The notes under the pieces: model-generated | What the model saw: the letters and a program-made list of their open reading frames with translations, nothing else | Told to the model about the DNA's origin: nothing | Databases searched by the model: none | Translations under genes and position numbers: made by a program | Shown here: positions 35,170 to 44,206 of the stretch, one piece after another | Position numbering within the stretch: the stretch's first letter is position 1 | Layout: every line of letters starts with the position of its first letter | Source of the DNA: JBKHYJ01 sp046565505 | GTDB taxonomy: Bacteria > Acidobacteriota > Blastocatellia > UBA7656 | Assembly (NCBI GenBank): GCA_046565505.1 | Contig: JBKHYJ010000015.1 | Location: 62,001 to 126,000, forward strand | Direction: 5' to 3' | Length of the DNA: 64,000 nt

Positions 35170-36438
35170 ATGCAAATCTCGCGTGGGCTCAGCCCGATAG
35201 CACTATTCATTTTAATGGCCGCCATATCCGCCTCGGCCCAGGTGACCGCCATCAGGGCCGGCAAGCTCGTCGATCCGGAGACCGGCACGACCTTAAACAA
35301 TCAAGTCATCATCGTCGAAGGCGCGAGGATTAAAGCCGTAGGGCCCGGCATCGACATACCCGCGAACGCGACCGTCATCGACCTGTCGAATGCGACCGTA
35401 CTGCCGGGGCTGTTCGATTGCCACACGCACATGGCATTCACGGTAAATCGCGAAGGCCGCGAGCGCGGCAGCCTCTTCTTTCATGACCTGACGTACACGA
35501 CCGGATACCGCGCGATTGAGGGCGTCGTAAACGCGCGCTCCATGCTGGAGGCGGGGTTCACCACGATCCGCGACGTGGGCAACAACGGCAACTACGCGGA
35601 CACGGATTTGCGCCAGGCGATTGAGGCGGGCCTGATACCCGGCCCCACCATGATAAACGCGGGCCGCATCATCGCCCCCTTCGGGGGGCAGTACCAGCTT
35701 CAGCCCGAGAGGCCGGGCCTGGGCGAGCCCGAATACCTCTACGCCGATACCAGGGACGAGATGCTGAAGGCCATCCGCCGGAATATACACTTCGGCGCGA
35801 GGGTCATAAAAATAGTCGTCGACGACCAGCGTTACATCTACTCGGCCGACGACATAAAGTTCATGGTTGACGAAGCGGGGAAGGCCGGGCTTAAAGTGGC
35901 CGCGCACTGCGTGACGGAGGCCGGGGCGCGCAACGCCGTCGAAGGCCGAGTCGCGTCGATCGAGCATGGGTTTCGGATGTCGGATGAAGTGCTTGAGATG
36001 GCGAAGAGGAATAACGTCGTACTCGTAAGCACGGACCTCACAGAGAAGGCATGGCTCGCCTATCAAATCCCCGCCGCGGACGCTAAACGAATTCACGACA
36101 GCTTAATCGACCGGCTGAGGCGCGCGTATAAGGTGGGCGTGACGGTCGCGTACGGGACCGACCTCGTCTTCTCCGACCCCGTGGAATCGCGCGGTTCCTG
36201 GTCGATGACTTTCATAGAGAACTTCACGGCCGCCGGGTGGCCCACGAAGGCGACCCTGCAAACTATGACCGTCAATTCGGCGCGGCTGCTCGGCGTCGAA
36301 AAGCAGCGCGGCGCGATCAGGCCCGGCCTGTTCGCCGACATTATCGCCACCGCTGAAAACCCGCTCGATAACATCCTCGCCCTCAAGCAAGTCAACTTCG
36401 TGATGAAGAATGGCAAGGTGTTCAAGCATGTCAAGTGA
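35170..36438 (+). CDS. exported amidohydrolase (imidazolonepropionase-like)
   Basis: 422 residues with a signal peptide (IALFILMAAISASA). The amidohydrolase core begins with AGKLVDPETG and has the metal pair DCHTHMAF, the IKIVVDD strand with the candidate bridging Lys, AAHCVTEAG, IEHGF and AYGTDLVF (Asp ligand). This is the group commonly annotated as Xaa-Pro dipeptidase or imidazolonepropionase-like amidohydrolases, abundant and exported in Acidobacteriota. GGAGGGACG precedes the ATG. The substrate is not defined; exported members probably hydrolyse peptides or cyclic amides in the periplasm. It is followed 95 bases later by an Hsp70-like gene on the same strand. Confidence 0.85.
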   Translation: MQISRGLSPIALFILMAAISASAQVTAIRAGKLVDPETGTTLNNQVIIVEGARIKAVGPGIDIPANATVIDLSNATVLPGLFDCHTHMAFTVNREGRERGSLFFHDLTYTTGYRAIEGVVNARSMLEAGFTTIRDVGNNGNYADTDLRQAIEAGLIPGPTMINAGRIIAPFGGQYQLQPERPGLGEPEYLYADTRDEMLKAIRRNIHFGARVIKIVVDDQRYIYSADDIKFMVDEAGKAGLKVAAHCVTEAGARNAVEGRVASIEHGFRMSDEVLEMAKRNNVVLVSTDLTEKAWLAYQIPAADAKRIHDSLIDRLRRAYKVGVTVAYGTDLVFSDPVESRGSWSMTFIENFTAAGWPTKATLQTMTVNSARLLGVEKQRGAIRPGLFADIIATAENPLDNILALKQVNFVMKNGKVFKHVK

Positions 36439-36533
36439 GTCGTTCGCGGCGTGGCAGGTTCGCCCAGGGCCTCGCGCGCAGGTAGAATTAGCGGGGGGCT
36501 TCAGGCCTTGAATATTCCACCGGGGATGGGGCG

Positions 36534-38072
36534 ATGCTTCTGGGAATAGATTTCGGGACTACGCGGACGGTGGTTGCCGCAGCCGATAGGGGTAACTATC
36601 CGATAATCAGCTTTCATGGCGAGGGCGGGGACGCGGCCCAGTGGTATCCGTCGATCATAGCCGCGCGCGGCGGCGAGCTTGCCTTCGGGCTCGACGCGGC
36701 GGCGCGGCAGGACGAGCCCGGGTGGGTGGTGCTGCGTTCTTTCAAGCGGGGGCTGGCCGCGCTCGGCCCGGAATCCAGGGTCGAGCTGGGCGGCCGCGCT
36801 CTGACGGCGCTCGACCTCTTAACAAGCTTCCTCTCGCAACTCAGGCGTGACCTTTACGAGCGGTCTAACCTCCGCGTCGGCGCCGGCAAGGCGGTCGAGG
36901 CTATGATCTCCGTGCCGGCGAATTCAAACAGCAACCAGCGCTTCATCACTATGGAGGCGTTCCGGCGCGCGGGCTTCTCCGTGCGGGGCATGATCAACGA
37001 GCCGTCCGCGGCCGGCATCGAATACGCCCACCACTACAGCAACCGGAATCCGTCTTCGCGCAGGGAGTACATGATAGTTTACGACCTCGGCGGCGGGACT
37101 TTTGATTCTTCGGTAATCAGCATCGCGGAACAGCGGCACGAGGTTGTCAGCAGCGAGGGCATATCCGAGCTAGGCGGGGACGATTTCGACGAGCTATTAC
37201 TGGAACTGGCGCTCGGCGAGGCGGGCGCGGGCGACGTGCCGCAACAGGCGCGGGTCCGCCTGCTTGAGGAGTGCCGGGAGAAGAAAGAGGGCCTGCACCC
37301 CAACACGCGCAGAATCGCCATCGACCTGGGCCGCGTCATCGACGGCGCGGGGGAGGTCGTGGTCTCCACCGCCGAATTTTACGAGCGGTGTCGGCCGCTG
37401 GTCGAACGCACGATTGAAGCGATGGAGGCGAGCTTCGAGCGCCTGCCCGCCGCCGGCGAAACGGATTGGCGTTCGGTCGCGGCCATCTACCTCGTCGGAG
37501 GGTCGAGCGACCTGCCGGTCATCGCACGCATGCTGCGCGAGCGGTATGGTCGCCAGGTGCGCAAGTCGCCTTACCCGCATGCCGCGACCGCGATAGGGCT
37601 CGCTATCGCGGGGGACCGGGAGGCCGGCTACCACCTGCGCGAGCGGTTCACGCGCCACTTCGGCGTGTGGAGGGAGGCGGAGGACGGCCGTTCGGTCACC
37701 ATAGACGTGCTCTTCGAGAAGGACGCGCTACTGCCCGAGGGCGGCGGCCGGCTGACCCGCTCGCGCCGCTACCGCCCCGCGCATAACATCGGTCACTTTC
37801 GTTACATTGAATGCGGCCGCGTGGACGAGCCCGGCCGGCCCGCCGGGGATATAGCGCCGTGGGATGAAATCTACTTCGCCTTCGACCCCTCGCTTGAAGG
37901 GGAGCCGCGACTCGAAGGCCTCCCCGTCACGCGCGCGGACCACGGCGAGCAGTTGATCGAAGAAGTTTATTCAGTAGACGAACACGGGATAATAGAAGTC
38001 GAGATAATCAATCACACCAGCCAGTACCGCCGGGGGTATAAGCTGCGCGGAGTCGGAGCCCGCCCTGGCTGA
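36534..38072 (+). CDS. Hsp70-like ATPase without C-terminal lid
   Basis: 512 residues of the actin/Hsp70 ATPase fold. GIDFGTTRTVVA (phosphate 1 loop), INEPSAAGIEYA, VYDLGGGTFDSSV (phosphate 2) and YLVGGSSDLPVI (adenosine loop) are all present. The ATPase domain is about 380 residues, followed by a beta-rich segment of about 130 residues that would be the substrate-binding sandwich. The helical lid of DnaK and the EEVD-type end are absent, so length is about 100 residues below DnaK. Such variants are typical of bacterial Hsp70-family proteins beyond DnaK/HscA. No DnaJ or GrpE is adjacent. Its partners may be the two following proteins; that is inferred only from order. Confidence 0.85.
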   Translation: MLLGIDFGTTRTVVAAADRGNYPIISFHGEGGDAAQWYPSIIAARGGELAFGLDAAARQDEPGWVVLRSFKRGLAALGPESRVELGGRALTALDLLTSFLSQLRRDLYERSNLRVGAGKAVEAMISVPANSNSNQRFITMEAFRRAGFSVRGMINEPSAAGIEYAHHYSNRNPSSRREYMIVYDLGGGTFDSSVISIAEQRHEVVSSEGISELGGDDFDELLLELALGEAGAGDVPQQARVRLLEECREKKEGLHPNTRRIAIDLGRVIDGAGEVVVSTAEFYERCRPLVERTIEAMEASFERLPAAGETDWRSVAAIYLVGGSSDLPVIARMLRERYGRQVRKSPYPHAATAIGLAIAGDREAGYHLRERFTRHFGVWREAEDGRSVTIDVLFEKDALLPEGGGRLTRSRRYRPAHNIGHFRYIECGRVDEPGRPAGDIAPWDEIYFAFDPSLEGEPRLEGLPVTRADHGEQLIEEVYSVDEHGIIEVEIINHTSQYRRGYKLRGVGARPG

Positions 38073-38125
38073 AACCTGACCCCAGCACATGGCCTCTCAA
38101 AGCGGAGGCGGAATTAATCACACGG

Positions 38126-38167
38126 GGCCGCTTCGCGCCCGCAGCCGAAAGGCGGCGTGAAGCGGCC
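38126..38167 (+). terminator. 14-bp hairpin after the Hsp70-like gene
   Basis: GGCCGCTTCGCGCC (38126-38139) pairs with 38154-38167, with a single G-T wobble, around a 14-base loop. It lies 54 bases after the stop codon of the Hsp70-like gene. A weak T-rich stretch (TGTTTGTTC) follows a few bases later. Confidence 0.55.
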
Positions 38168-38306
38168 GCTCAATGTTTGTTCACTAAATTTGCATTACTG
38201 GGCGCGCTGTTTTCGTCTTAGAATGACGGGAAAGATCAGGCCTTCTCACTTTGATTCAATTAACAAACGTAAAATTTGATACCTACTGTCGCTAGCGAGG
38301 TTTACA

Positions 38307-38951
38307 ATGTCATCGCAAAAGAGCCAGGAAGCTACGCAATCGACGCTGGGCCGGAAATCTGTATTTACCTGGGTTCTTATCGTAGGGCTGATGTCGGCGG
38401 TCTGGGCGGTAGTTCAGGCAATGAATACTGCGCGAATAGACGAGAGGGATGCGAGGATCCGTAAGCTCGAAAGCCAGATTCAAGAGATGCAAAGGGACAG
38501 GGAGCTTGCGGCGCAGCCTTCATTCGGTGAGTACGAGTGGCAGTGGGCGGGTGATAACCTGATCGGCACGGTCAGCATAAAGAAGAGCCCCGAGGGGAAG
38601 GACGTTGCGCTGGTCGACATGAGGAAAATCGTAAAGAACTTCGACATAGTAAAGCAGCCTGACGGCACGCTGGCCGAGATCGACGAGGGCTTTAAGAGCC
38701 AGGAGGCGATGATTTCGACCGGCGATGGCGCCGTCTCGGGCAACAGGTCCGCTTTCAAGTTGACGCTGCCCGTTTTGAGAAATATATTCGACAGCCAAAA
38801 CAAGAAGGTAGGCGAGGTGCGCCAGATTCTCGAAGCAGACCTCACGTCCGTGGAAGCCTACGCGGGGAAGGTCAGGTTCGTCTACCTGGACAAAAGCGTA
38901 AAGACGGGCGACATGATTCTTGTTCGCTACAACTCGGGGACGGGCCTTTGA
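38307..38951 (+). CDS. single-pass membrane protein with coiled coil, unknown
   Basis: 214 residues. An N-terminal cytoplasmic leader is followed by one membrane helix (WVLIVGLMSAVWAVVQAM, about 20-37), then a charged coiled coil (ARIRKLESQIQEMQRDREL, about 46-64) and a beta-rich outer domain of about 130 residues. I do not recognise the family. The outer part (GEYEWQWAGDNL, FKLTLPVLRNIF) is moderately hydrophobic and soluble. A ribosome-binding GCGAGG lies before the ATG. A 234-base gap separates it from the Hsp70-like gene; the next unrecognised gene starts 113 bases after its end, so the three are in order but not tightly coupled. Confidence 0.6.
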   Translation: MSSQKSQEATQSTLGRKSVFTWVLIVGLMSAVWAVVQAMNTARIDERDARIRKLESQIQEMQRDRELAAQPSFGEYEWQWAGDNLIGTVSIKKSPEGKDVALVDMRKIVKNFDIVKQPDGTLAEIDEGFKSQEAMISTGDGAVSGNRSAFKLTLPVLRNIFDSQNKKVGEVRQILEADLTSVEAYAGKVRFVYLDKSVKTGDMILVRYNSGTGL

Positions 38952-39064
38952 ATGGCCTCGAAGAACCAGGCCGGCTTCGGCGAACCGCCCCGCCCGCCTT
39001 CGGGCCGCGGCGAAGCCCCCGAGCCGCGCTCCATTTATACGGGCCGCGGGGGCGAGGCTGACGA

Positions 39065-40114
39065 ATGAAAGCTCCAGACGACGACCGGCCGGCGCGAAAG
39101 CAAGCCACCCTGCGCGGCTTGGAATTCCTGTACCGCAACTCAGGTGACGCCCGGAACTTTGAGGCCTGGGGGCATGATTACCTGTGCTGCTTCCACTGCA
39201 TAGCGTCGACCTCGCGCGACGGCGACCTGCGGCGGGCGGCCCTGACTATGGGTAGAGAGCGTGCGCGGCGCTGGCGGCGCGACCACCGCCGCGTGCCGGA
39301 CGACGCCGACGCCGAAACAATCGCCAGGCTCGTCATAGGCAGCGACGCCGCCGACAGGCTCGGGCTGCGCGACGACGCTTTGAAAGGTGAAATCCGGCGC
39401 GCGGCCGGGCAATTCACCGCCGAAGACTATTTCGCGTTTGACGCTTTCACGGAGCCGCCGCCGCGCGACGTGCCGGACTGTTGTGACTGCGGCCTGTACA
39501 ACTCGCGCGGGCGCAAGCGCTGCCGCGATTGCAAAGCGCGCCTTGAGATGATAAGCCCGTACAAGCTCTGGACAGACGCGCTGACGCGCAGTTACATGGG
39601 CGAGCGGTATGGCGTAACCGTAGGCGCGCCTTACGGGGAAGTAATCAAGTGGCTTCATGACATGCGCCCATACCGCGGGCGCGAGGGCGACGCGAACGGA
39701 GATTTTTACCACACAGTTTACGCGGTCACGCATGTCGTTTACACGCTGAACGACTACAGCACCTATAACCTCTCTCGCGAATTGCTGTCCCAGGAGTTTG
39801 AGTTCTTGAGCGCAAACTTGGCGGAGGCGATCAGCCTCGGGGACGCGGAGATGGTCGGCGAGTTCCTGGATTCGCTGATGGCCTTCGGGGCAAGCGCGAA
39901 CGACTCGCTGATACGGGAAGGGCGGCAGTACCTGCTCTCCCGGCAGAACCCCGATGGCAGTTGGGGCGACACGGATGCCGAAGATATCTACAGCCGCTAT
40001 CACCCGACCTGGACGGCCATAGACGGTTTGCGTGATTACAGGTGGCGGGGCGAGGGGTTGAGTTTCTCGGATTTGAAACCTGTATTAGCCGGCCTTCCCG
40101 AAAGAGTCCAATAA
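39065..40114 (+). CDS. unrecognised protein with zinc-ribbon and toroid-like C terminus
   Basis: 349 residues. Residues about 138-158 hold a four-cysteine ribbon (CDCGLYNS and CRDCKARL; CxxC-x12-CxxC spacing) that probably binds zinc. An additional Cys cluster (YLCCFHC) is at about 40-46. The C terminus has QNPDGSWGDTD and YHPTWTAIDGLRDYRW, which resemble the QW repeats of prenyltransferase and terpene-cyclase alpha/alpha toroids. The family is not recognised and no catalytic Asp-rich motif is visible, so no function is claimed. A GCGAGG precedes the ATG. A flavoprotein of the carotenoid-desaturase type follows after 300 bases. Confidence 0.55.
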   Translation: MKAPDDDRPARKQATLRGLEFLYRNSGDARNFEAWGHDYLCCFHCIASTSRDGDLRRAALTMGRERARRWRRDHRRVPDDADAETIARLVIGSDAADRLGLRDDALKGEIRRAAGQFTAEDYFAFDAFTEPPPRDVPDCCDCGLYNSRGRKRCRDCKARLEMISPYKLWTDALTRSYMGERYGVTVGAPYGEVIKWLHDMRPYRGREGDANGDFYHTVYAVTHVVYTLNDYSTYNLSRELLSQEFEFLSANLAEAISLGDAEMVGEFLDSLMAFGASANDSLIREGRQYLLSRQNPDGSWGDTDAEDIYSRYHPTWTAIDGLRDYRWRGEGLSFSDLKPVLAGLPERVQ

Positions 40115-40416
40115 CGGAGATTAAAACCTCGCCGGCGCTTTGATGAAGTGAGCCGCCAGCGCGGGGGGAGCCGCGCCGGCCTCAGCTTGAATCTTTGAGC
40201 CGGGCTGTGTGAGTATGTTCATTCGCCCCCCCATTCCGGCGACTACAGAACCCGCACCCTGAGAATGAGAACCAGAGGGCTTCAGGTTCGCGCCCCATTC
40301 AAGCTCGCCACGGCGTCAACCCGCCCGCCCAGCCGCGCAGGCTTTGCGCTACAAGGCTTTCCTCCTTACATTAGAAACAGGGGTCACGCGGCCGTACGAA
40401 AGTCGGGAGTGATTTC
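40115..40416. other. gap without a gene
   Basis: 302 bases with no open frame resembling a family and no clear hairpin. It probably holds the promoter of the flavoprotein gene. Confidence 0.4.
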
Positions 40417-41853
40417 ATGAGGGGAGAGACTTATGACGCGGTGATCGTCGGCGCGGGGCCGAATGGGTTGAGCGCGGCCATCGAGCTTGCGAGGGCGGGC
40501 CTTTCCGTCTGCGTGATCGAAGCGAAAGAAACGATAGGCGGCGGGGCGCGCTCGGCCGAGTTGACGATCCCTGGCTTCGTCCATGACATCTGCTCGGCCA
40601 TTCATCCGACTGCGGTAATCTCCCCGTTCTTCCGCTCTATCACTCTCGAACAGTGGGGTGTTGAGTGGGCCTACCCCCCGGCCGCGCTGGCGCATGTATT
40701 CGACGATGGGCCGGCCGCGCTTTTGTTCAGGTCGCTCAACGAGACGGGCAAGACGCTCGGCGCGGACTCGGGGGCTTACTTCGATCTTATGAAGCCGCTC
40801 GTTGACCGCGCGGACGCGTTCTTCGGCGAGTCCTTTCGCCCGATACGATTCCCGCGACACCCGCTGCTCATGGCGCGGTTCGGCCTGCTCGCGTTGCGCA
40901 CGGCGACGGGCCTTGCCAATGGCCGGTTCCGGGGCGAGAGGGCCAAAGCTTTGTTCGCCGGGTGCGCCGCACATTCCATCCTCCCTCTCGACAAGGTCGG
41001 GACCGCCTCGTTCGGGCTTATCCTTGCGCTGTCGGGCCACACGGTCGGGTGGCCTTGCGCGCGCGGCGGCTCGCGGAAGATTGCTGAAGCTCTGGCCGCC
41101 TGCTTGAAAAGCTTCGGCGGCGAGATCAGGGTGAACAGCCCCGTCAGGACGATGGATGATTTGCCGCCCTCACGCGGCGTGCTCTTCGACCTTACCCCCC
41201 GACAGGTCGTCGAGATCGCGGGAGACCGGTTGCCCCCGGCTTACCGCCGAAAGCTCTCGCGGTTTCGCTATGGCCCGGGGGTTTTCAAAGTCGATTGGGC
41301 GCTCGACGGGCCTATCCCCTGGAAGGCCAGAGAATGCGCCAAGGCCGCGACCGTTCATGTCGGGGGGACGATGGGCGAGATTGCCGCGGGCGAAGGCGGG
41401 ACCTGGCGCGGGAAACATGCCGAGCGCCCTTTCGTGCTCGTGGCGCAGCAGAGTTTATTCGATCCCACGCGCGCGCCCGAGGGGAAGCAAACGGGCTGGG
41501 CTTATTGCCACGTGCCGAATGGCTCGACCCTCGACATGAGCGAGAGAATCGAGGCGCAGGTCGAACGCTTCGCCCCAGGCTTCCGCGACCGCATCCTGGC
41601 GCGGCACACTTTTTCGGCGATGGATGTCGAGCGCCACAACCCGAACATGGTGGGCGGCGACATAGCGGGCGGGGCGAATGACTTGCGGCAGGTTATCGCC
41701 AGGCCAGTGGCGCGGCTCGACCCTTACTCGACCCCCAACGAAAAAATTTTTATCTGCTCAAGCTCGACGCCGCCCGGCGGGGGCGTCCACGGTATGTGCG
41801 GCTACTGGGCCGCGCGCTCCGCGCTCCGCCGCCTGTTCGGCATCAGGGGTTAA
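40417..41853 (+). CDS. FAD-dependent oxidoreductase, CrtI/phytoene-desaturase-like
   Basis: 478 residues with the Rossmann dinucleotide-binding start AVIVGAGPNGLSAAIELA and a VIEAKETIGGGARSAE segment. A central substrate region follows, and a C-terminal FAD-binding motif SSSTPPGGGVHGMCGY is typical of the phytoene desaturase/all-trans-retinol-saturase group. Members act on carotenoids or other lipids. The MIGG-like GGGARSA and the absence of a signal peptide place it in the cytoplasm or on the inner membrane. GGAGTGA precedes the ATG. No crtB or crtE neighbour is in the window, so carotenoid biosynthesis is not shown by context. Confidence 0.85.
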   Translation: MRGETYDAVIVGAGPNGLSAAIELARAGLSVCVIEAKETIGGGARSAELTIPGFVHDICSAIHPTAVISPFFRSITLEQWGVEWAYPPAALAHVFDDGPAALLFRSLNETGKTLGADSGAYFDLMKPLVDRADAFFGESFRPIRFPRHPLLMARFGLLALRTATGLANGRFRGERAKALFAGCAAHSILPLDKVGTASFGLILALSGHTVGWPCARGGSRKIAEALAACLKSFGGEIRVNSPVRTMDDLPPSRGVLFDLTPRQVVEIAGDRLPPAYRRKLSRFRYGPGVFKVDWALDGPIPWKARECAKAATVHVGGTMGEIAAGEGGTWRGKHAERPFVLVAQQSLFDPTRAPEGKQTGWAYCHVPNGSTLDMSERIEAQVERFAPGFRDRILARHTFSAMDVERHNPNMVGGDIAGGANDLRQVIARPVARLDPYSTPNEKIFICSSSTPPGGGVHGMCGYWAARSALRRLFGIRG

Positions 41854-41965
41854 GTCATCAGACAATAAATATTCCCCAGCGGTTGTGGCTCAGTGATTGC
41901 TTTTCACCCAAATTTGTCGGGTGTGTGAGAGGTTTCAGATCAGTCAGTTTCTAAAGGGGCGAACA

Positions 41966-43102
41966 GTGTCATACCGGGAAGAGGAATTTACAATAGGCGT
42001 CGAAGAGGAGTATCAAATCATAAATCCGGTCACGCGCGAGCTGCGCCCGCGGGCGCAGCGCATCCTGCCGAAGGCGCGGCAAGCCGTAGGCGAAGAGGCG
42101 CAGCCGGAGCTTTTCCTTTCGCAGATAGAGATCGCCACTCCCATATGTCGCACGCTTGCCGACGTGCGGGCCGAGATTGTTCGCTTGAGGCGCGAAGTCA
42201 TAGCCGCGGCCGAGAGAGACAACAGCCGTATCGCCGCCGCAGGGACGCACCCCTTCTCGCACTGGGAGAGTCAAACGATCACGCCCAAGTCCCGCTACCT
42301 CGGGATCGCCGAGGACTATCAACAGCTGGCGCGCGAGCAGCTTATATTCGGCTGCCATGTCCACGTCGGCATATCCGACCGCGAAGCCGCCATTCAGGTG
42401 ATGAATCGCGTGCGACCGTGGCTCGCGCCGCTGCTGGCGCTGGGCGCGAACTCGCCCTTCTGGCTCGGCGTGGACACGGGCTACGCGAGTTTTCGGACGG
42501 AGATATGGCGCAGGTGGCCTATGGCAGGCACGCAGCAAGTTTTCGCCTCGCGCGCTGAGTATGACGAATTAGTGGAGGCCCTCGTCGCTACGGGGAGCAT
42601 CACCGACGCCACGAAAATATACTGGGACGTTCGCCCCTCTGCGCGCTTCGAGACGCTGGAGTTTCGCATCACAGACGTGTGCCTGACGGCCGACGAAGCG
42701 GTGATGGTGGCCGGGTTGGTGAGGGCCCTGGCGCAGACCTGTTATATGCGTGCGGAGCGCGACGAGCATGACGTCGAGTGTCGCCCGGAATTGCTGCGCG
42801 CGGCTAAATGGCATGCGGCGCGCTATGGCCTTGAGGCGAGCCTGATAGATGTTGAGGCCCGCCGAGCCGTCCCCGCGGCCGAGATGATTGAGAAAATGCT
42901 TGCCTTCCTGCGCCCGGCCCTGGAATCTAATGGGGACTGGGAGGAAGTTTCAGACCTCGTGAGGGAGACGGCCGCGCGCGGCCCGGGCGCTAGACGCCAG
43001 CGCGACGCTTTCGCAAGGGCGGGGCGTTTCGAGGATGTCGTTGACTTTATAATCGCGGAGACGAAGAAGTCGATTCCGCAGGCCGCGCGCGAAGGGTCCT
43101 GA
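41966..43102 (+). CDS. YbdK-type carboxylate-amine ligase (glutamate-cysteine ligase family 2)
   Basis: 378 residues. The GTG start at 41966 with AAAGGGGCG upstream gives SYREEEFTIGVEEEYQIINP, which aligns with the family N terminus; the longer frame from a TTG at 41897 has no support. The GVEEEYQI and CHVHVGI segments carry the metal/glutamate site of the GshA-like ligase fold, and FRITDVCLTADEAV is a late conserved stretch. YbdK of E. coli has weak gamma-glutamylcysteine ligase activity; the natural substrates of other members are unknown. Cytosolic. It follows the flavoprotein by 112 bases. Confidence 0.88.
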   Translation: MSYREEEFTIGVEEEYQIINPVTRELRPRAQRILPKARQAVGEEAQPELFLSQIEIATPICRTLADVRAEIVRLRREVIAAAERDNSRIAAAGTHPFSHWESQTITPKSRYLGIAEDYQQLAREQLIFGCHVHVGISDREAAIQVMNRVRPWLAPLLALGANSPFWLGVDTGYASFRTEIWRRWPMAGTQQVFASRAEYDELVEALVATGSITDATKIYWDVRPSARFETLEFRITDVCLTADEAVMVAGLVRALAQTCYMRAERDEHDVECRPELLRAAKWHAARYGLEASLIDVEARRAVPAAEMIEKMLAFLRPALESNGDWEEVSDLVRETAARGPGARRQRDAFARAGRFEDVVDFIIAETKKSIPQAAREGS

Positions 43103-43225
43103 AATCATCCGGCTATGACCTGATGCCGGGCAGGTCGCGGGCGCGGGCGTCATCGCGCCGCGTCGCGAAGGTCAGGGCTAGGCCCCGCGGTCGAGTTATT
43201 TTGAATAAGCGTGGCGCGCGGCTTA

Positions 43226-43996
43226 TTAGATGGCGCTCTCGAAAATGATGCTCAGACACGTCAGGGCGCCCTCTGCCTTTCCCAGTTCTGACGTGTCTAC
43301 CACCTCCACTTTTTCAGTGACCCTCTGCACCATCTCCAGGGTCCTTGGGAACCCCGCTTGCAGGAACACGGTCGGCCCGACGCGCAAAACATTCGCGGAC
43401 CACGGCTCTTCGGCCGGAGTGCGCAGGAGATTGAACCCCCTGAAGCTATCAAGCTCGACCCACCCGGGATTCACAATCAACGTCTCATCATCTATCGCCG
43501 TACAGGCCGACTTGAGGTGAAGACTCCGTTTTGTCTCGACAGGTATCACTTCATAGCCCAGAGGGTTTAATACCTTCGCCAGTTCTTCGACGCCCAGGGC
43601 GTTCGTGCGGCTGGACTGCCCGACATATATCTTCTTGCCGACGCGCAACACGTCGCCGCCTTCGATTGTGGCGGGCAGTGAGACGCGGACTATATCCCTG
43701 TACCTGGAAAGCGCGCGCTCGATCAATGCAGTCTCGCCCCGGCGCGAAACCGCCCCCATGCTCGTGATAACGGCGACCTCGTCGACGACGATGGCCGTGT
43801 CTTCTACAAAGCATGAATCCGGATACGACTCGTTCCCGGATAGCTCTTCGACTGTGGCCGAGTGCCTCTTAAGCGCGGCGCGGTATTCTTCATGCTGGCG
43901 CGCCGCCAGCGGGAAATCGATAGGAGTCCTGTCAATGAAAGTAAGCTCGCATTCGACAATTCTCGGAGACACTTTGTGAGTGATGGCTCTTATCAT
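43226..43996 (-). CDS. dimethylarginine dimethylaminohydrolase (DDAH)-like amidinotransferase-fold enzyme
   Basis: 256 residues of the guanidino-group-modifying family. DDAH converts methylated arginine to citrulline. Signatures: YPDSCFVEDTAIV (substrate Asp/Glu loop, about 58-70), ATIEGGDVL, a LHLKSA histidine (about 160) and C-terminal GALTCLSIIF with the catalytic Cys near 249. The order and spacing match DDAH rather than arginine deiminase, which is longer. No signal peptide. It reads convergent to the YbdK-type gene and is monocistronic. Methylarginine or creatinine-like substrates cannot be told apart from sequence. Confidence 0.87.
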   Translation of the reverse strand: MIRAITHKVSPRIVECELTFIDRTPIDFPLAARQHEEYRAALKRHSATVEELSGNESYPDSCFVEDTAIVVDEVAVITSMGAVSRRGETALIERALSRYRDIVRVSLPATIEGGDVLRVGKKIYVGQSSRTNALGVEELAKVLNPLGYEVIPVETKRSLHLKSACTAIDDETLIVNPGWVELDSFRGFNLLRTPAEEPWSANVLRVGPTVFLQAGFPRTLEMVQRVTEKVEVVDTSELGKAEGALTCLSIIFESAI

Positions 43997-44206
43997 GCTT
44001 GAGATACTACACGCCCGCGGCTGCCGAAGGCCATCCTGCGGAGCGCCGGCGGGGTCGGTTTCGACAGGCTCGGCCCCGGCGGTGATGTGACCGCCGCCGC
44101 AAAGATAATCGGCTTATACGGCTCTCCCGCCGATGGTATCATTCTGTTCATGAGCTTTAATACTTTCAAAGTGAATCGGAGCGGCAAGCCCGCGCCGCGC
44201 GCGATC

